DNA from: CAZTNW01 sp964614945
Lineage (GTDB): Bacteria; Caldisericota; JANLFM01
DNA length: 64,000 nt
Assembly (NCBI GenBank): GCA_964614945.1
Contig: CAZTNW010000004.1
Coordinates: 124,001 to 188,000 of the forward strand
Reading direction: 5' to 3'
Under the pieces are notes generated by a model. That model was not told the DNA's origin. It did not search any database and saw only the letters and a list, made by a program, of their open reading frames with translations. Made by a program: the position numbers and the translations under genes. Below, piece by piece: positions 9,109-18,379 of this stretch; position 1 is the first letter of the stretch, and each line of letters begins with the position of its first letter.

Positions 9109-10092
9109 ATGCCAGAAAAAATACTTGAGATAAAAGACCTCGTGTTGTGGTTCCAGGTGTTCGGTGGGATGCTCAAGGTCCTGAACGGAGTTGATTTTAC
9201 CGTATTTTCCGGCGAGAAAGTAGGACTTGTAGGAGAGACTGGCTGCGGCAAAACCACCACGATGAAGACAGTGCTCGGTATCCTGCCCAAACAGGCCCGA
9301 GTAAAGGCTGGGAGCGTTCGTTTTCGTTCGAAAGATGTGCTGAAAGCATCGGAAAGGGAGCTCTCTCAATTGCGGGGAAGTGGGGTATCCATGATCTTCC
9401 AGGATCCTACCGCGGCCTTGAATCCTGTTTACCCGATCGGGACCCAGCTTTCCGACATTATCAAATATGCTAGCTCGCACAGGCAACGGGAGGGAAAAAG
9501 CATCCGCGAGACCGCTCTGGCAGCCCTGAAAGACGGAGCCCTACCCGACCCGGGAAGGATCATGCGCAACTATCCTTTCCAGCTCAGCGGCGGAATGAGG
9601 CAACGAGTCTGCATCGCTATGGCGCTCTCGACCAGCCACGAGCTGTTGGTCGCCGATGAGCCCACAACCAATCTGGATGTAACAATCCAGGACCAGGTTC
9701 TTCGCCTTATCCGTAACCTGGTAAACGATAAAGGATTGTCCCTCGTTTTGATCACGCACTCCCTGGGAGTTGCCCGCGAGGTGACCGATCGTATCTATGT
9801 CATGTACGCTGGCTGTATGGTGGAAAGTGCCTTCACGGAGGAATTGTTCGAAAACCCCCTTCATCCCTATACCCTGGGGCTTCTGGAATCGATTCCTAAG
9901 CTGACTGGGGAGGGGATGTCAGATGGGATTCCCGGTCGCATCCCCAATTATTTCGATCCGCCACCGGGCTGTCGTTTCCAGCTGCGCTGTTCGAAAGCCC
10001 TATCGATCTGCGCGGAAAAGGCACCCCGGATGGCAGAGATCGCAACAAATCATGCGGTGGCTTGCTTCCTTCACGGGAAGCAGAGGGTTTAA
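9109..10092 (+). CDS. ABC transporter ATP-binding protein, DppD/OppD type
   Basis: This 327-residue ATPase has a Walker A GETGCGKT at 42-49, a signature LSGGMRQRV, a Walker B LLVADEPTTNLD and the H-loop ITHSLG. The C-terminal oligopeptide-type extension carries the cysteine pattern CRFQLRC...C...C, which in this family can hold an Fe-S cluster. The ATG at 9109 directly follows the permease stop. An in-frame ATG at 9070 would overlap permease coding and is rejected. It pairs with the next gene as an asymmetric ATPase dimer. Confidence 0.94.
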   Translation: MPEKILEIKDLVLWFQVFGGMLKVLNGVDFTVFSGEKVGLVGETGCGKTTTMKTVLGILPKQARVKAGSVRFRSKDVLKASERELSQLRGSGVSMIFQDPTAALNPVYPIGTQLSDIIKYASSHRQREGKSIRETALAALKDGALPDPGRIMRNYPFQLSGGMRQRVCIAMALSTSHELLVADEPTTNLDVTIQDQVLRLIRNLVNDKGLSLVLITHSLGVAREVTDRIYVMYAGCMVESAFTEELFENPLHPYTLGLLESIPKLTGEGMSDGIPGRIPNYFDPPPGCRFQLRCSKALSICAEKAPRMAEIATNHAVACFLHGKQRV

Positions 10093-10093
10093 C

Positions 10094-11092
10094 ATGACAA
10101 CTGACAATGTGCTGACCATTAACAACCTGAAAAAATATTTCCTGATCTACAAGTCCCCCTTTTCCTCGAAGAAGAAAGTATTCTTGAAAGCCGTGGACGG
10201 GATCTCCTTTGCTGTTCAGAGGGGGGAGGTGTTCGGCCTCGTGGGTGAATCCGGTTCAGGGAAGAGCACGACCGCCTACTCGGTCATCGGTATGTACCCT
10301 CCTACCGAGGGAGAAATCCTCTTTGCCGGGACCAACATCAACATGGTGGTCACGAAGAGACCCCTGGCGATTCGCAAACGCATCCAGATCGTGTTCCAGG
10401 ACCCGGGAACATCTTTGAACCCGCAGAGAACGATCAGGCAGATTCTCTCTTTGCCACTGCAGGCCCACTGGATCGTACCGAAGAACAAAATCACCGAGGC
10501 CGTGGAGGACCTGCTGAAGACGGTCGAGCTGCCAGTAGATTACAGGCTGAAGTATCCGCGGGCGATTGGAGGGGGAGAGCGACAGATGGTGGCAATTGCC
10601 AGGGCCCTGGCCACTCGCCCCGATCTTGTCGTGCTGGATGAACCCACCTCGGCTCTTGACGTCTCCATCCAGGCCAAGATCATCAATATGCTGATGAGAT
10701 TGAGGAAGGAGTTTCAGCTTTCCTATCTCTTCATTACTCACGATCTGAGCCTGATGCGCAATATCGCCACCAGAATAGCAATCATGTACCTGGGAAAGAT
10801 CAATGAGCTAGCCCCTGCTGCCGATTTCTTTCAGAAACCCCTGCACCCCTATACCCTCATGCTACTCTCCTCGATCCCGGTAGTGACCAAGTCGGAAGAG
10901 GCTTTGAAACCGACGAAGACCGTTTCGATGGGTGAGATCCCGAGCCCTATCAACATTCCTCCCGGCTGTGGTTTCTACGACAGGTGCAATTCAAGGATGC
11001 CCCGGTGCGAGAGAGAGAACCCGGAAATGGTCGAAGTGGAGAAAGGCCACTTCGTTCGCTGTTTCCTGTATTACCAAAAATCAAAAGAATAA
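10094..11092 (+). CDS. ABC transporter ATP-binding protein, DppF/OppF type, with altered signature motif
   Basis: This 332-residue second ATPase begins one base after the stop of the first. Walker A is GESGSGKST, Walker B is LVVLDEPTSALD and the H-loop is ITHDLS. The usual LSGGQ signature is replaced by IGGGE (in RAIGGGERQMVAIARAL), so one of the two composite ATP sites has an unusual C-loop. The C-terminus has the family cysteine pattern CGFYDRCNSRMPRC. It is followed after 16 bases, through an AGGAGG ribosome site, by the M29-like gene, so transport and catabolism are one unit. Confidence 0.93.
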   Translation: MTTDNVLTINNLKKYFLIYKSPFSSKKKVFLKAVDGISFAVQRGEVFGLVGESGSGKSTTAYSVIGMYPPTEGEILFAGTNINMVVTKRPLAIRKRIQIVFQDPGTSLNPQRTIRQILSLPLQAHWIVPKNKITEAVEDLLKTVELPVDYRLKYPRAIGGGERQMVAIARALATRPDLVVLDEPTSALDVSIQAKIINMLMRLRKEFQLSYLFITHDLSLMRNIATRIAIMYLGKINELAPAADFFQKPLHPYTLMLLSSIPVVTKSEEALKPTKTVSMGEIPSPINIPPGCGFYDRCNSRMPRCERENPEMVEVEKGHFVRCFLYYQKSKE

Positions 11093-11108
11093 CAGGAGGT
11101 AAGAGGTA

Positions 11109-12158
11109 ATGCCGACAACTTTGGATTTGGAATTAGCTGTTGCAGCCTACAAGGTCGTCCACGACCTTGCCACGGTCAAGCGTGGCGAGAGCGTGCTGAT
11201 CACCATTGATTCAGCAGGGGCGTGGCGGGTGGCGGAGGAGACCGCCAAAGCGGCCGAGGCTATCGGCGCCAAGGTTATGGTGGCTTGGCACTCCACTCCA
11301 CCAGGCTATGGCAAGGTGGGCGATCCCTTTTTGCCGGATGGCCTGAAAGCCGCCATTCCCAATACGGATGTCTGGATCGAATACAACTACCAGTGGCTGC
11401 TGTACAGCCAGCCCTGGGAAGCTACATTAACAGAGGCCAAGAGGGTCAGGTATCTCTTCCTCGGAGGCCTGAATGAAGAGCAGATCATTCGAACGATCGG
11501 CAAGGTCGATCTCGCTCTGCAGGAGAAGCTGCAGAACCTGATCGTGGAAAAAACGAGTAAGACCAAGCAAATGAGGATCACCACGCCCGCAGGGACGGAT
11601 ATATCTTTCACCAATTCGCCGGATCGTCCCATCGGTAACGAAGGATGGGCTCGCACGCCCGGAGCTCACTTCTTGCTCGGTCAGATCGGGTGGGCCCCGA
11701 TAGAGGAATCCATCAATGGCACCATCGTGTTCGACGGCTCATTTTCCGGCGGAGGCGAGGCGGATCTGGGCGTGCTGAGATATCCCGTCTCTTTCAAGAT
11801 AAAAAACGGCAAGTGGGTTGAGATCGACGGCAAGGAGGAGGCCGATTTCCTGCGCGAATGGTTCACCAAGCTGGGCGATCCGAATATGCACAATGTCGCT
11901 CATGTCTGCTACGGCTTCAATCCGGGGGCACGCCTTTCCGGGTTGTGCACCGAAGATGAGCGGGTTTGGGGGTCGACCGAATGGGGGTTCGGCTATCAAG
12001 GACCTTTCTTCAAGGGCAAGGCTGGCACCGCCATCACCCATGTGGACGGCATCTGCCTCCGCTCCTCAGTCTGGCTCGACGGAAAGCAGATTCTCGACGA
12101 GGGGATCTTCGTCGATTCCGAGCTGGCAGCCCTGGCCCATAAAATAGGAAAGCAATAA
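11109..12158 (+). CDS. M29-like aminopeptidase / NicX-type metal-dependent protein
   Basis: This 349-residue soluble protein resembles the aminopeptidase T (M29) superfamily, which also contains ring-cleaving 2,5-dihydroxypyridine dioxygenases. The start (LELAVAAYKVVHDLATVKRG then VLITID) and the middle (TPAGTDISFTNSPDRP) match the fold's ligand-domain pattern. The C-terminal metal region would be HNVAHVCYGFNPGARLSG plus the later THVDG. Whether it hydrolyses an amide bond or opens a ring cannot be settled from sequence. Its place between importer and oxidoreductase suggests it acts on the imported compound or on the DUF917 product. It has a good AGGAGG ribosome site. Confidence 0.75.
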   Translation: MPTTLDLELAVAAYKVVHDLATVKRGESVLITIDSAGAWRVAEETAKAAEAIGAKVMVAWHSTPPGYGKVGDPFLPDGLKAAIPNTDVWIEYNYQWLLYSQPWEATLTEAKRVRYLFLGGLNEEQIIRTIGKVDLALQEKLQNLIVEKTSKTKQMRITTPAGTDISFTNSPDRPIGNEGWARTPGAHFLLGQIGWAPIEESINGTIVFDGSFSGGGEADLGVLRYPVSFKIKNGKWVEIDGKEEADFLREWFTKLGDPNMHNVAHVCYGFNPGARLSGLCTEDERVWGSTEWGFGYQGPFFKGKAGTAITHVDGICLRSSVWLDGKQILDEGIFVDSELAALAHKIGKQ

Positions 12159-12182
12159 GGAAGTTTCCCGTTAGGAGGACTC

Positions 12183-14048
12183 ATGGACAGGAAATTCGGC
12201 GAGAGCAGGATCCTTACGATCGATCTTAGCTCGCAGAGTTCAGAGCTTGAGGTTATGGACGGTTTAGTCGGCAGGTTCTTCGGTGGCAGGGGAATCAACC
12301 AGAGCATAATTCTTGCCAAGGGAGTGAACCGCGACGAGACCGGAATACCCCGGCGCCTGGTTTTAGGTGCAGGAAGCCTTACCGGTTCGCACGTCCCCGG
12401 CGCCACTCGCATGAATGTCGATTCGGGCAATATGTACAATGCGGGGATCGGCTCGGGCAACGTTGGAGGGAAGTTAGGAGTTTACATGCGCTTTGCCGGC
12501 TACGACCACCTGATACTCGAGGGAAGGGCGCAAAATCCTCGGGTTCTGGTGATCGAGAAAGACAGAATTTCCTTTGTCGATGCCTCTCATCTCTGGGGTA
12601 GAACGATAAGCCAGACCGACGAACTGCTGAGGCAATCTTTCGGAAAAGAAATTTCCACTCTCTGCATCGGCCCGGCTGGCGAGAATCTGGTGAGGATGGC
12701 CTCGATGCACGTGGACAAGTACAGGACGCAGGGTCGATGCGGTCTCGGATCGATATTGGGAGCCATGAAAGTCAAGGCGATTGTGGTTCCGAAGGCCCTG
12801 GGAAAGCTGCTTGTCGCAGACCAGAAGAAATTCGACCAGGTAGCGGAAAGGATGCGCAAAAAGATCAACCTGAATAGGGACGTAGTTACGGCTATCTCCG
12901 AGACCGGCTTACTCGGAACGATGGGGGCATGGCTGCAGCTTTCGATGCCCTACAAAAACTGCCAGGACGAATTCCTTTCCCCAGCGCAGCAGAAGAAATT
13001 TGACGGCGATTCTTTTACGAGGTTCGCCACCAAGAGCGCCCGTACCTGCTTTGCCTGCCCGGTAAATTGCGATGTGATCTATTCCCTTCCTCAGGGAAGA
13101 TACAAGGGCACTTCCTGGGCGGCAGTGGAAGGAGATGCGGCCTGGGATTTCGGCAGCAACCTGGATATCCTCGACCCGGAAGCCATCATCATGCTTCACA
13201 CGACATGCACCGATCTCGGTCTGGACATAGATTCGACAGGCGTCTGCATCGCCTGGGCGATCGAATCCTTTCAGAGGAAGACCCTTACTCGCAAGGACAC
13301 GGACGGCCTGGTCTTAAAGTGGAATGATCCGGAAAAGGTGAGGATTCTGCTTCACAAGATTGCTCACCGCGAGGGCCTGGGAAATCTCCTCGCGGAAGGA
13401 AATAAGAAGGCCGCCGAGAAGGTCGGCCGCGGCTCGGAGGGCTGGGCGATGCACATGAAGGGACAAGATCTGGCGGAGCCTATGCGAGCGGATAAGGGCT
13501 GGGCATTAGGGGTGGCGGTTTCCCAGCGAGGGGGCACCCATCTCAGGGGCGCGCCAATGCCGAACTGCACTCCTCCGCTTTCAGATCCCTACGACCCTTC
13601 TTCCTACGAAGGCCAGGCGGAGCGGGTAGTGCGCACGGAGAAATTGCATGCCGCCAACGACTGCCTGGGTCTCTGTTCGATCCTCAGCCAATGGGTGAGC
13701 GAAGCCTGGCCGGGATTCGACGACTACGCGGGCCTGGTGAGCGCTGGCTCAGGAAAATCGATCAGTCCCAAGGAACTCCTGGACATTCTGGAAGAAGTTG
13801 TGACGCTGGAAAGACTCTACAACCAGGTCCACGCCGGCTTTACCCGCTCGGACGATTATCCACCTTCCCGCTCGATGGATGAGCCGCTTCCCCGCGGGCC
13901 GCTCAAGGGGCAGCGCCTGGTGCCTGAAAACTGGAATCGGATGCTCGACGAATACTACCTGATCCACGGCTGGGACCCGGCGACCGGCACCATTCCTAAA
14001 GAGCGGGTGAAAGATATGATGCGTCGCATTCGCAAGGCTTTCGCATGA
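12183..14048 (+). CDS. aor: Aldehyde:ferredoxin oxidoreductase family (tungsten bis-pterin enzyme)
   Basis: This 621-residue enzyme of the AOR family oxidises an aldehyde (or a related substrate) to the acid and reduces ferredoxin. The 4Fe-4S ligands are Cys289, Cys292 and Cys296 (CFACPVNC), plus a later cysteine at 494 or 498 in DCLGLC; this spacing matches the family almost exactly. The N-terminal domain has the GGRGIN and GAGSLTG motifs that contact the pterin cofactors. It is the last gene of the importer-hydrolase block and is closed by a strong hairpin at 14110-14145. The aldehyde substrate is unknown. The context implies it comes from the imported compound. Confidence 0.9.
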   Translation: MDRKFGESRILTIDLSSQSSELEVMDGLVGRFFGGRGINQSIILAKGVNRDETGIPRRLVLGAGSLTGSHVPGATRMNVDSGNMYNAGIGSGNVGGKLGVYMRFAGYDHLILEGRAQNPRVLVIEKDRISFVDASHLWGRTISQTDELLRQSFGKEISTLCIGPAGENLVRMASMHVDKYRTQGRCGLGSILGAMKVKAIVVPKALGKLLVADQKKFDQVAERMRKKINLNRDVVTAISETGLLGTMGAWLQLSMPYKNCQDEFLSPAQQKKFDGDSFTRFATKSARTCFACPVNCDVIYSLPQGRYKGTSWAAVEGDAAWDFGSNLDILDPEAIIMLHTTCTDLGLDIDSTGVCIAWAIESFQRKTLTRKDTDGLVLKWNDPEKVRILLHKIAHREGLGNLLAEGNKKAAEKVGRGSEGWAMHMKGQDLAEPMRADKGWALGVAVSQRGGTHLRGAPMPNCTPPLSDPYDPSSYEGQAERVVRTEKLHAANDCLGLCSILSQWVSEAWPGFDDYAGLVSAGSGKSISPKELLDILEEVVTLERLYNQVHAGFTRSDDYPPSRSMDEPLPRGPLKGQRLVPENWNRMLDEYYLIHGWDPATGTIPKERVKDMMRRIRKAFA

Positions 14049-14109
14049 CAGCCGGAAAGGCTGGAACTTAAGTTTCCTTTCGTTTCCTCTCCTCAAGGAA
14101 ACTGTTTAT

Positions 14110-14145
14110 GGATGCCCCGCCGAGCGAAAGTTCGGCGGGGCATCC
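14110..14145. terminator. Strong hairpin after the AOR gene
   Basis: Fourteen-base perfect GC-rich arms (GGATGCCCCGCCGA and complement) surround an eight-base loop, followed by GCTTATTCTG. The U-tract is poor but the stem is very stable. It lies between the AOR stop and the leftward DUF499 remnant and probably ends the operon. Confidence 0.65.
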
Positions 14146-14147
14146 GC

Positions 14148-14972
14148 TTATTCTGTCGGCCGCTTTCCGTCAGGATTTTCCCCCGACTCTCTCTCTTCCC
14201 ATTTTTCTATTCTGGATCCGATTTGCCGCAGCGTCTCTTTAACTTTGTTATCCAGGGTCGTGCGGTCGTAGCCGTCCTCCGAGCGAGCGTTGATCTCCAT
14301 TGTTATCTCCGGTGCCGCCCCCTGACTTTTGAGAGGAGCGATTACGCCCGCTACCACCTGCGACACCTTGTCCCAGGGTACGCTCGCGCGGATGGATAGT
14401 TCATGTACCAGGCCCCTGCGGCCCTCTGCCGCTCTCGGAGAGACTTTCTCCGCCTGGTAGGGAGGAATTCCTTCCGCGGCTGTGCCTGTACCTGCGCCTT
14501 CGTATCCGGGGGAATAACTCTGCGCCGATTTCTTCTGCGGGAATCTCGAGCTTTGCCGCTGCCTTCCTCTCTTCCTCGGCCCTTTTTGGTCGGACGACAA
14601 CGACGTCCAGGCCTATCTCCGGAGCCTGCTCCCGGAAATAAAGGATTGAGTCACCGCGCACCCCCAAGCAATCCGTTCTGTGCCCCTTGACGCACTGCCT
14701 CTAGCAACACCCTTTTTCCGGGCAGGTAAGCCTGGGATCTTCAGAAACACGTCGAGGGCGGCTTCGAGCGACTTCTCTTGCTCCTCTTCTTTTAGAGCTT
14801 TTTCCAGGATCAACTTGGGGGGTCATTCTCGTCAAGATTCGCTCGTGCGTGCGCAAATATTCCAGAACCCAATCCCCCAACGTTATCTTCTGACCGGTGG
14901 GAGGCTGATCCATGTCGCGCCAGACGACCCCGGTATTGTTCAGCCAGCCTATTTTCCTGTACACATCCAATG
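14148..14972 (-). pseudogene. Remnant of a DUF499-family ATPase (C-terminal part)
   Basis: Read leftward, several frames in succession give one protein: IGWLNNTGVVWRDMDQPP (near 14950), ILEKALKEEEQEKSLEAALD (near 14790), SILYFREQAPEIGLDVVVVR (near 14630) and SIRASVPWDKVSQVVAG then EITMEINARSED (near 14350). This resembles the C-terminal half of DUF499 ATPases, which occur in defence-type operons with SNF2 helicases and DUF1156 methyltransferase-like proteins. At least three frameshifts break it, and the N-terminal P-loop region is absent. It joins directly to the helicase remnant on its right, suggesting one deletion removed the genes between. The family call rests on recalled similarity. Confidence 0.6.
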
Positions 14973-14979
14973 CCTGCTA

Positions 14980-15568
14980 GGGGAGCGTTTTGGCCCCAGT
15001 TGGCGTTCAGCACTCCTCTGTCAACGATGAGGAAGCTTTCGCCGAAACGCTCTTTCATCTCCCTTATCCATTGCTGCTTGAGATGGCCCGGGACGATGAC
15101 GAGGGTGCGGTGCACCAGTCCGCGGTATTTGAGCTCTTTGAACAGCAGACCGGCCATAATGGTCTTGCCTGCACCCGGGTCGTCGGTGAGAAGAAAGCGG
15201 ATGCGGGGGTTGGCCAAAATCCTGTAGTAAATCGCTTCGATCTGGTGAGGGAGAAGATCGATGTTGGAGACGCTGACTCCGTACAGGGGATCGAACTGGT
15301 AGGCATTACGAAGACGCATGCCCTCGAGAAAGAGAAAGGCCTGCTCCGGGTTCGCCGGAAAAATCAACTGGATTCAGGGCGACGCACTGAAGGAGAGGTC
15401 TATCTGGTGATCCGAGAGAACGGGAGAGAAGAACCTCTCCGTGTTGATGCCGACCGCTTCAATCATTGTAAGGTTATCGCCCATGGGGATAATAGACTTG
15501 ACTCGAACCGGCTCGGGAAACATTGGCCCCGCGACGGTCGTCCCCACTTTGATCTGCGACTTATGCAA
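14980..15568 (-). pseudogene. Remnant of a SNF2-family helicase (N-terminal part, DrmD-like)
   Basis: The first 64 codons (15374-15568) read KVGTTVAGPMFPEPVRVKSI, the usual opening of large SNF2-type helicases in defence operons. After a frameshift, the frame at about 15000-15367 continues with YGVSVSNIDLLPHQIEAIYY, a Walker A region DDPGAGKTIMAGLL and VHRTLVIVPGHLKQQWIREM. It breaks off at about 14985, where DUF499-like sequence begins. Helicase motifs III-VI are missing, so the protein cannot work. Confidence 0.75.
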
Positions 15569-15797
15569 CCTGATTTCCTCCCCTTTCGCTTCAGGTACTA
15601 TTTTCCTATTCTACGAGAGGCTTCAGGGAAGTCAACCTTATCTTCTCCCTGACAAAGGAACGGAAGGACTCCCGGGGAAATTTTTATGGTTTCCGCGCGA
15701 ACGGCGTAGGGCTTCGGAGGAAACCCTTATGCTGCTGTTTCAAGCAGTGGCGGATGAAGCGGCGTGTGGAAATACCACAGGCTGGAAAAAGGGGCTG

Positions 15798-15884
15798 TGG
15801 TGCCGAAGGGGGGAGTCGAACCCCCACTGGGATTCCCCAACTACGCCCTGAACGTAGCGCGTCTGCCAATTCCGCCACTTCGGC
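15798..15884 (-). tRNA. tRNA-Leu(CAG), CCA encoded
   Basis: Read leftward from 15884: acceptor GCCGAAG paired with CTTCGGC, D-arm with GGCAGACGCGC, anticodon stem CTACG/CGTAG enclosing loop TTCAGGG (anticodon CAG), a long class II variable arm, T-arm GTGGGGGTTCGACTCCCCC, discriminator A and an encoded CCA. A run of five T follows within a few bases after the 3' end. All elements of a functional leucine tRNA are present. Confidence 0.96.
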
Positions 15885-15892
15885 ATGCCACA

Positions 15893-15921
15893 ATTGTAGC
15901 GGAAAATGCCCCTCTTGTGGA
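15893..15921 (-). promoter_or_regulatory. Promoter of tRNA-Leu
   Basis: On the minus strand, TCCACA (15916-15921), a 17-base spacer and TACAAT (15893-15898) end eight bases before the mature tRNA 5' end. The position fits a start point right at the tRNA. Confidence 0.55.
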
Positions 15922-16029
15922 AGAACTACTGCAAAACCCTGCCGGATAAAAGCTGGCATTTTTCCATGCTCCCGTGGGGGGGACTGAAAAAATTTATTTT
16001 TTACAAATTCAGGAAATACCTTGACTTAT

Positions 16030-16045
16030 ATACAAGATATAGTAG
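16030..16045. promoter_or_regulatory. Candidate NrdR box upstream of nrdJ
   Basis: The 16 bases ATACAAGATATAGTAG match about 12 positions of the NrdR consensus as I recall it. It lies just downstream of a TTGACT (16021-16026) that may be the -35 of nrdJ. NrdR usually needs two boxes about 31 bases apart and no convincing second box was seen, so this is tentative. Confidence 0.35.
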
Positions 16046-16098
16046 GTTGAAGATATTACATCCACCATGAGTGGTAGAAAAGAAAGGGGAAGGGAGAA

Positions 16099-18372
16099 AT
16101 GTCGCTTGCACTGAGTAAAAATGCCATAACGGTCCTGGAGAAAAGATACCTGAAGAAGGGCGCGGATGGCAAACCGATTGAATCTCCCGAGGAAATGTTC
16201 CGGCGCGTAGCTCTGGACATTGCCTCTGCAGAGACTTTCTACGACCCCGAAGCCGACACCGAGGCTCTGACCTCCTCTTTTTACGAGCTGATGACCTCCC
16301 TCGATTTTCTCCCTAACTCACCTACCCTGATGAACGCGGGGAGGGAGCTGCAGCAGCTCTCCGCCTGTTTTGTGCTCCCGGTGGAAGACGATCTGGCTTC
16401 CATCTTCGAGTCGGTTAAAAATACCGCTCTGATCCAGCAATCAGGCGGAGGAACGGGTTTCTCTTTTTCCCGCCTTCGTCCGAAGAACGACGTGGTCAAG
16501 AGCACGGGTGGAGTGGCCTCGGGGCCGGTCTCCTTCATGCGGGTCTTCAATACGGCCACGGAGGTGATCAAGCAAGGGGGAACGCGCCGCGGGGCAAACA
16601 TGGGCATACTTCACGTCTCCCATCCCGATATCGAGGAGTTCATCAACTGCAAGAACGACCCCTCTACCTTCACTAACTTCAATATCTCCGTGGCCTTAAA
16701 CGAAGATTTCATGGAGAAAGTGAGGGAAGGGAAGGATTACGATCTCATCAACCCGCACACAGGTAAGGTGGTGAAGTCCGTTTCCGCCTCGGAGATCTTT
16801 GACCAGATCGTGGAGAACGCCTGGCGTACGGGTGAGCCAGGGATCATTTTCATCGACAGGATCAACCGGGATAATCCTACCCCTGAGTTGGGAGCGATCG
16901 AGAGCACGAATCCCTGCGGCGAGCAGCCTCTTTTGCCCTATGAGGCCTGCAACCTTGGTTCAGTTAATCTTGCCGGCATGATCAAACCCGGGGCGAAAGC
17001 ACTGGTGGACTGGGACAAGCTTGGAAAGACCGTTAAGCTGGCCGTCCACTTCCTCGATAACGTTATCGATCGCAACTCCTTCCCCCTGCCCAGGATTGCG
17101 GAAATAGCCAGAGGGAATAGAAAGATCGGATTGGGCGTGATGGGCTTCGCGGATATGCTGATCCAGCTTGGGATCCCCTACGACTCTGAGGAAGCCTTGA
17201 ACCTGGCGGAGGAGCTCATGGAGTTTATTCGAAAGGAAGGGCAATCCGCCTCGATCTCCCTGGCGGAAAGGAGGGGGGTCTTTCCGAATTTCGAGCGCTC
17301 CATCTATTCAAAAACTGGCTTGCGTCTGCGCAATGCCACTATCACCACTATCGCCCCTACCGGCACTCTCTCCATCATCGCCGGCTGCTCATCGGGTATT
17401 GAACCGCTCTTTGCGCTCATTTACGAGCGCATGGTGATGGACAGGACCAGGCTCTTGGAGGTCAATCCCTACTTCGAAAGGCTGGCGCAGGAGAAGGGCT
17501 TCTACTCGGAGGAGCTGATGCAAAAAGTCGCCGAGCGCGGTTCCGTTCAGGGGATGGAGGAAGTTCCTCCTGAGTGGCAGAGGATTTTCTCCATCGCTTA
17601 CGACGTCTCTCCGGATTTCCACCTGCGGATGCAGTCCGCCTTTCAGAAACACACGGACAACGCAGTCTCCAAGACGGTGAATTTTCCCCAGGAGGCCAGG
17701 GTGGAGGATGTGCGCAGGGTATTTTTTCTTGCTTACAGCGAGGGATGCAAGGGGGTAACGATCTACCGTGACAAAAGCCGCGAGGAGCAGGTACTCTCCA
17801 TTCCGGCGAAGAAAGAGGAAAACTGGGCCGAACTCGCCCGCTTGAGACATAAAGTGGCACGGGAGCGTCCCAAGATTACGCGTGGGACCACGGAAAGAAT
17901 CGAAACCCCGCGAGGCCGCATCTACGTTACGGTAAACGAGGATGAACAGGGAATCAACGAGGTCTTCGTCGAGTCGCGTGACCAGGAGGCAGACGGGCTG
18001 TCACGCCTGATCTCCCTTGCTCTGCGTGCCGGAGTTGATCCAAAAGGGATCATTGAGCAGCTGTGGCGGGTGGAGTCACGGGAGGCCGTGCACGATTTTT
18101 CCTCTGATGGAACGCGGGTCCTGGTCCGCTCTATTGCCCAGGGTGTGGCGCTGGCGATGGGGAGAAGGATTTGCGGGCCGAGCTACTCCGGACCGTACGG
18201 AGCGCATCGCTTGAACAACGACTTTCTCTCCCTTTTCCCTCAAGTGGAGGAAAGAGCGGCAGAGGGGCAGAAGAAGGTCATCGGCGGAGTCTGTCCGGAA
18301 TGCGGCAATGTGCTTGAATATATAGAGGGCTGCCTCCTCTGCCGCTATTGTGGTTATTCTAAATGCGCGTAA
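16099..18372 (+). CDS. nrdJ: Adenosylcobalamin-dependent (class II) ribonucleoside reductase
   Basis: This 757-residue NrdJ makes deoxyribonucleotides using B12 as radical source, independent of oxygen. Visible elements are the first redox cysteine (QLSACFVLPVEDD), the second (YEACNLGSVNL), the catalytic NPCGEQ loop with thiyl Cys and acidic Glu, and the glycine-rich STGGVASGPVSFM nucleotide loop. A TSCPD-type region (about residues 595-700) and a zinc-ribbon tail (CPECGN...CRYCGYSKC) follow, both normal for bacterial NrdJ. No class I or III enzyme is seen in the window. The start follows AAGGGAAGGGAG. AT-rich upstream DNA holds a candidate NrdR box. Confidence 0.96.
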   Translation: MSLALSKNAITVLEKRYLKKGADGKPIESPEEMFRRVALDIASAETFYDPEADTEALTSSFYELMTSLDFLPNSPTLMNAGRELQQLSACFVLPVEDDLASIFESVKNTALIQQSGGGTGFSFSRLRPKNDVVKSTGGVASGPVSFMRVFNTATEVIKQGGTRRGANMGILHVSHPDIEEFINCKNDPSTFTNFNISVALNEDFMEKVREGKDYDLINPHTGKVVKSVSASEIFDQIVENAWRTGEPGIIFIDRINRDNPTPELGAIESTNPCGEQPLLPYEACNLGSVNLAGMIKPGAKALVDWDKLGKTVKLAVHFLDNVIDRNSFPLPRIAEIARGNRKIGLGVMGFADMLIQLGIPYDSEEALNLAEELMEFIRKEGQSASISLAERRGVFPNFERSIYSKTGLRLRNATITTIAPTGTLSIIAGCSSGIEPLFALIYERMVMDRTRLLEVNPYFERLAQEKGFYSEELMQKVAERGSVQGMEEVPPEWQRIFSIAYDVSPDFHLRMQSAFQKHTDNAVSKTVNFPQEARVEDVRRVFFLAYSEGCKGVTIYRDKSREEQVLSIPAKKEENWAELARLRHKVARERPKITRGTTERIETPRGRIYVTVNEDEQGINEVFVESRDQEADGLSRLISLALRAGVDPKGIIEQLWRVESREAVHDFSSDGTRVLVRSIAQGVALAMGRRICGPSYSGPYGAHRLNNDFLSLFPQVEERAAEGQKKVIGGVCPECGNVLEYIEGCLLCRYCGYSKCA

Positions 18373-18379
18373 GGAGTAA

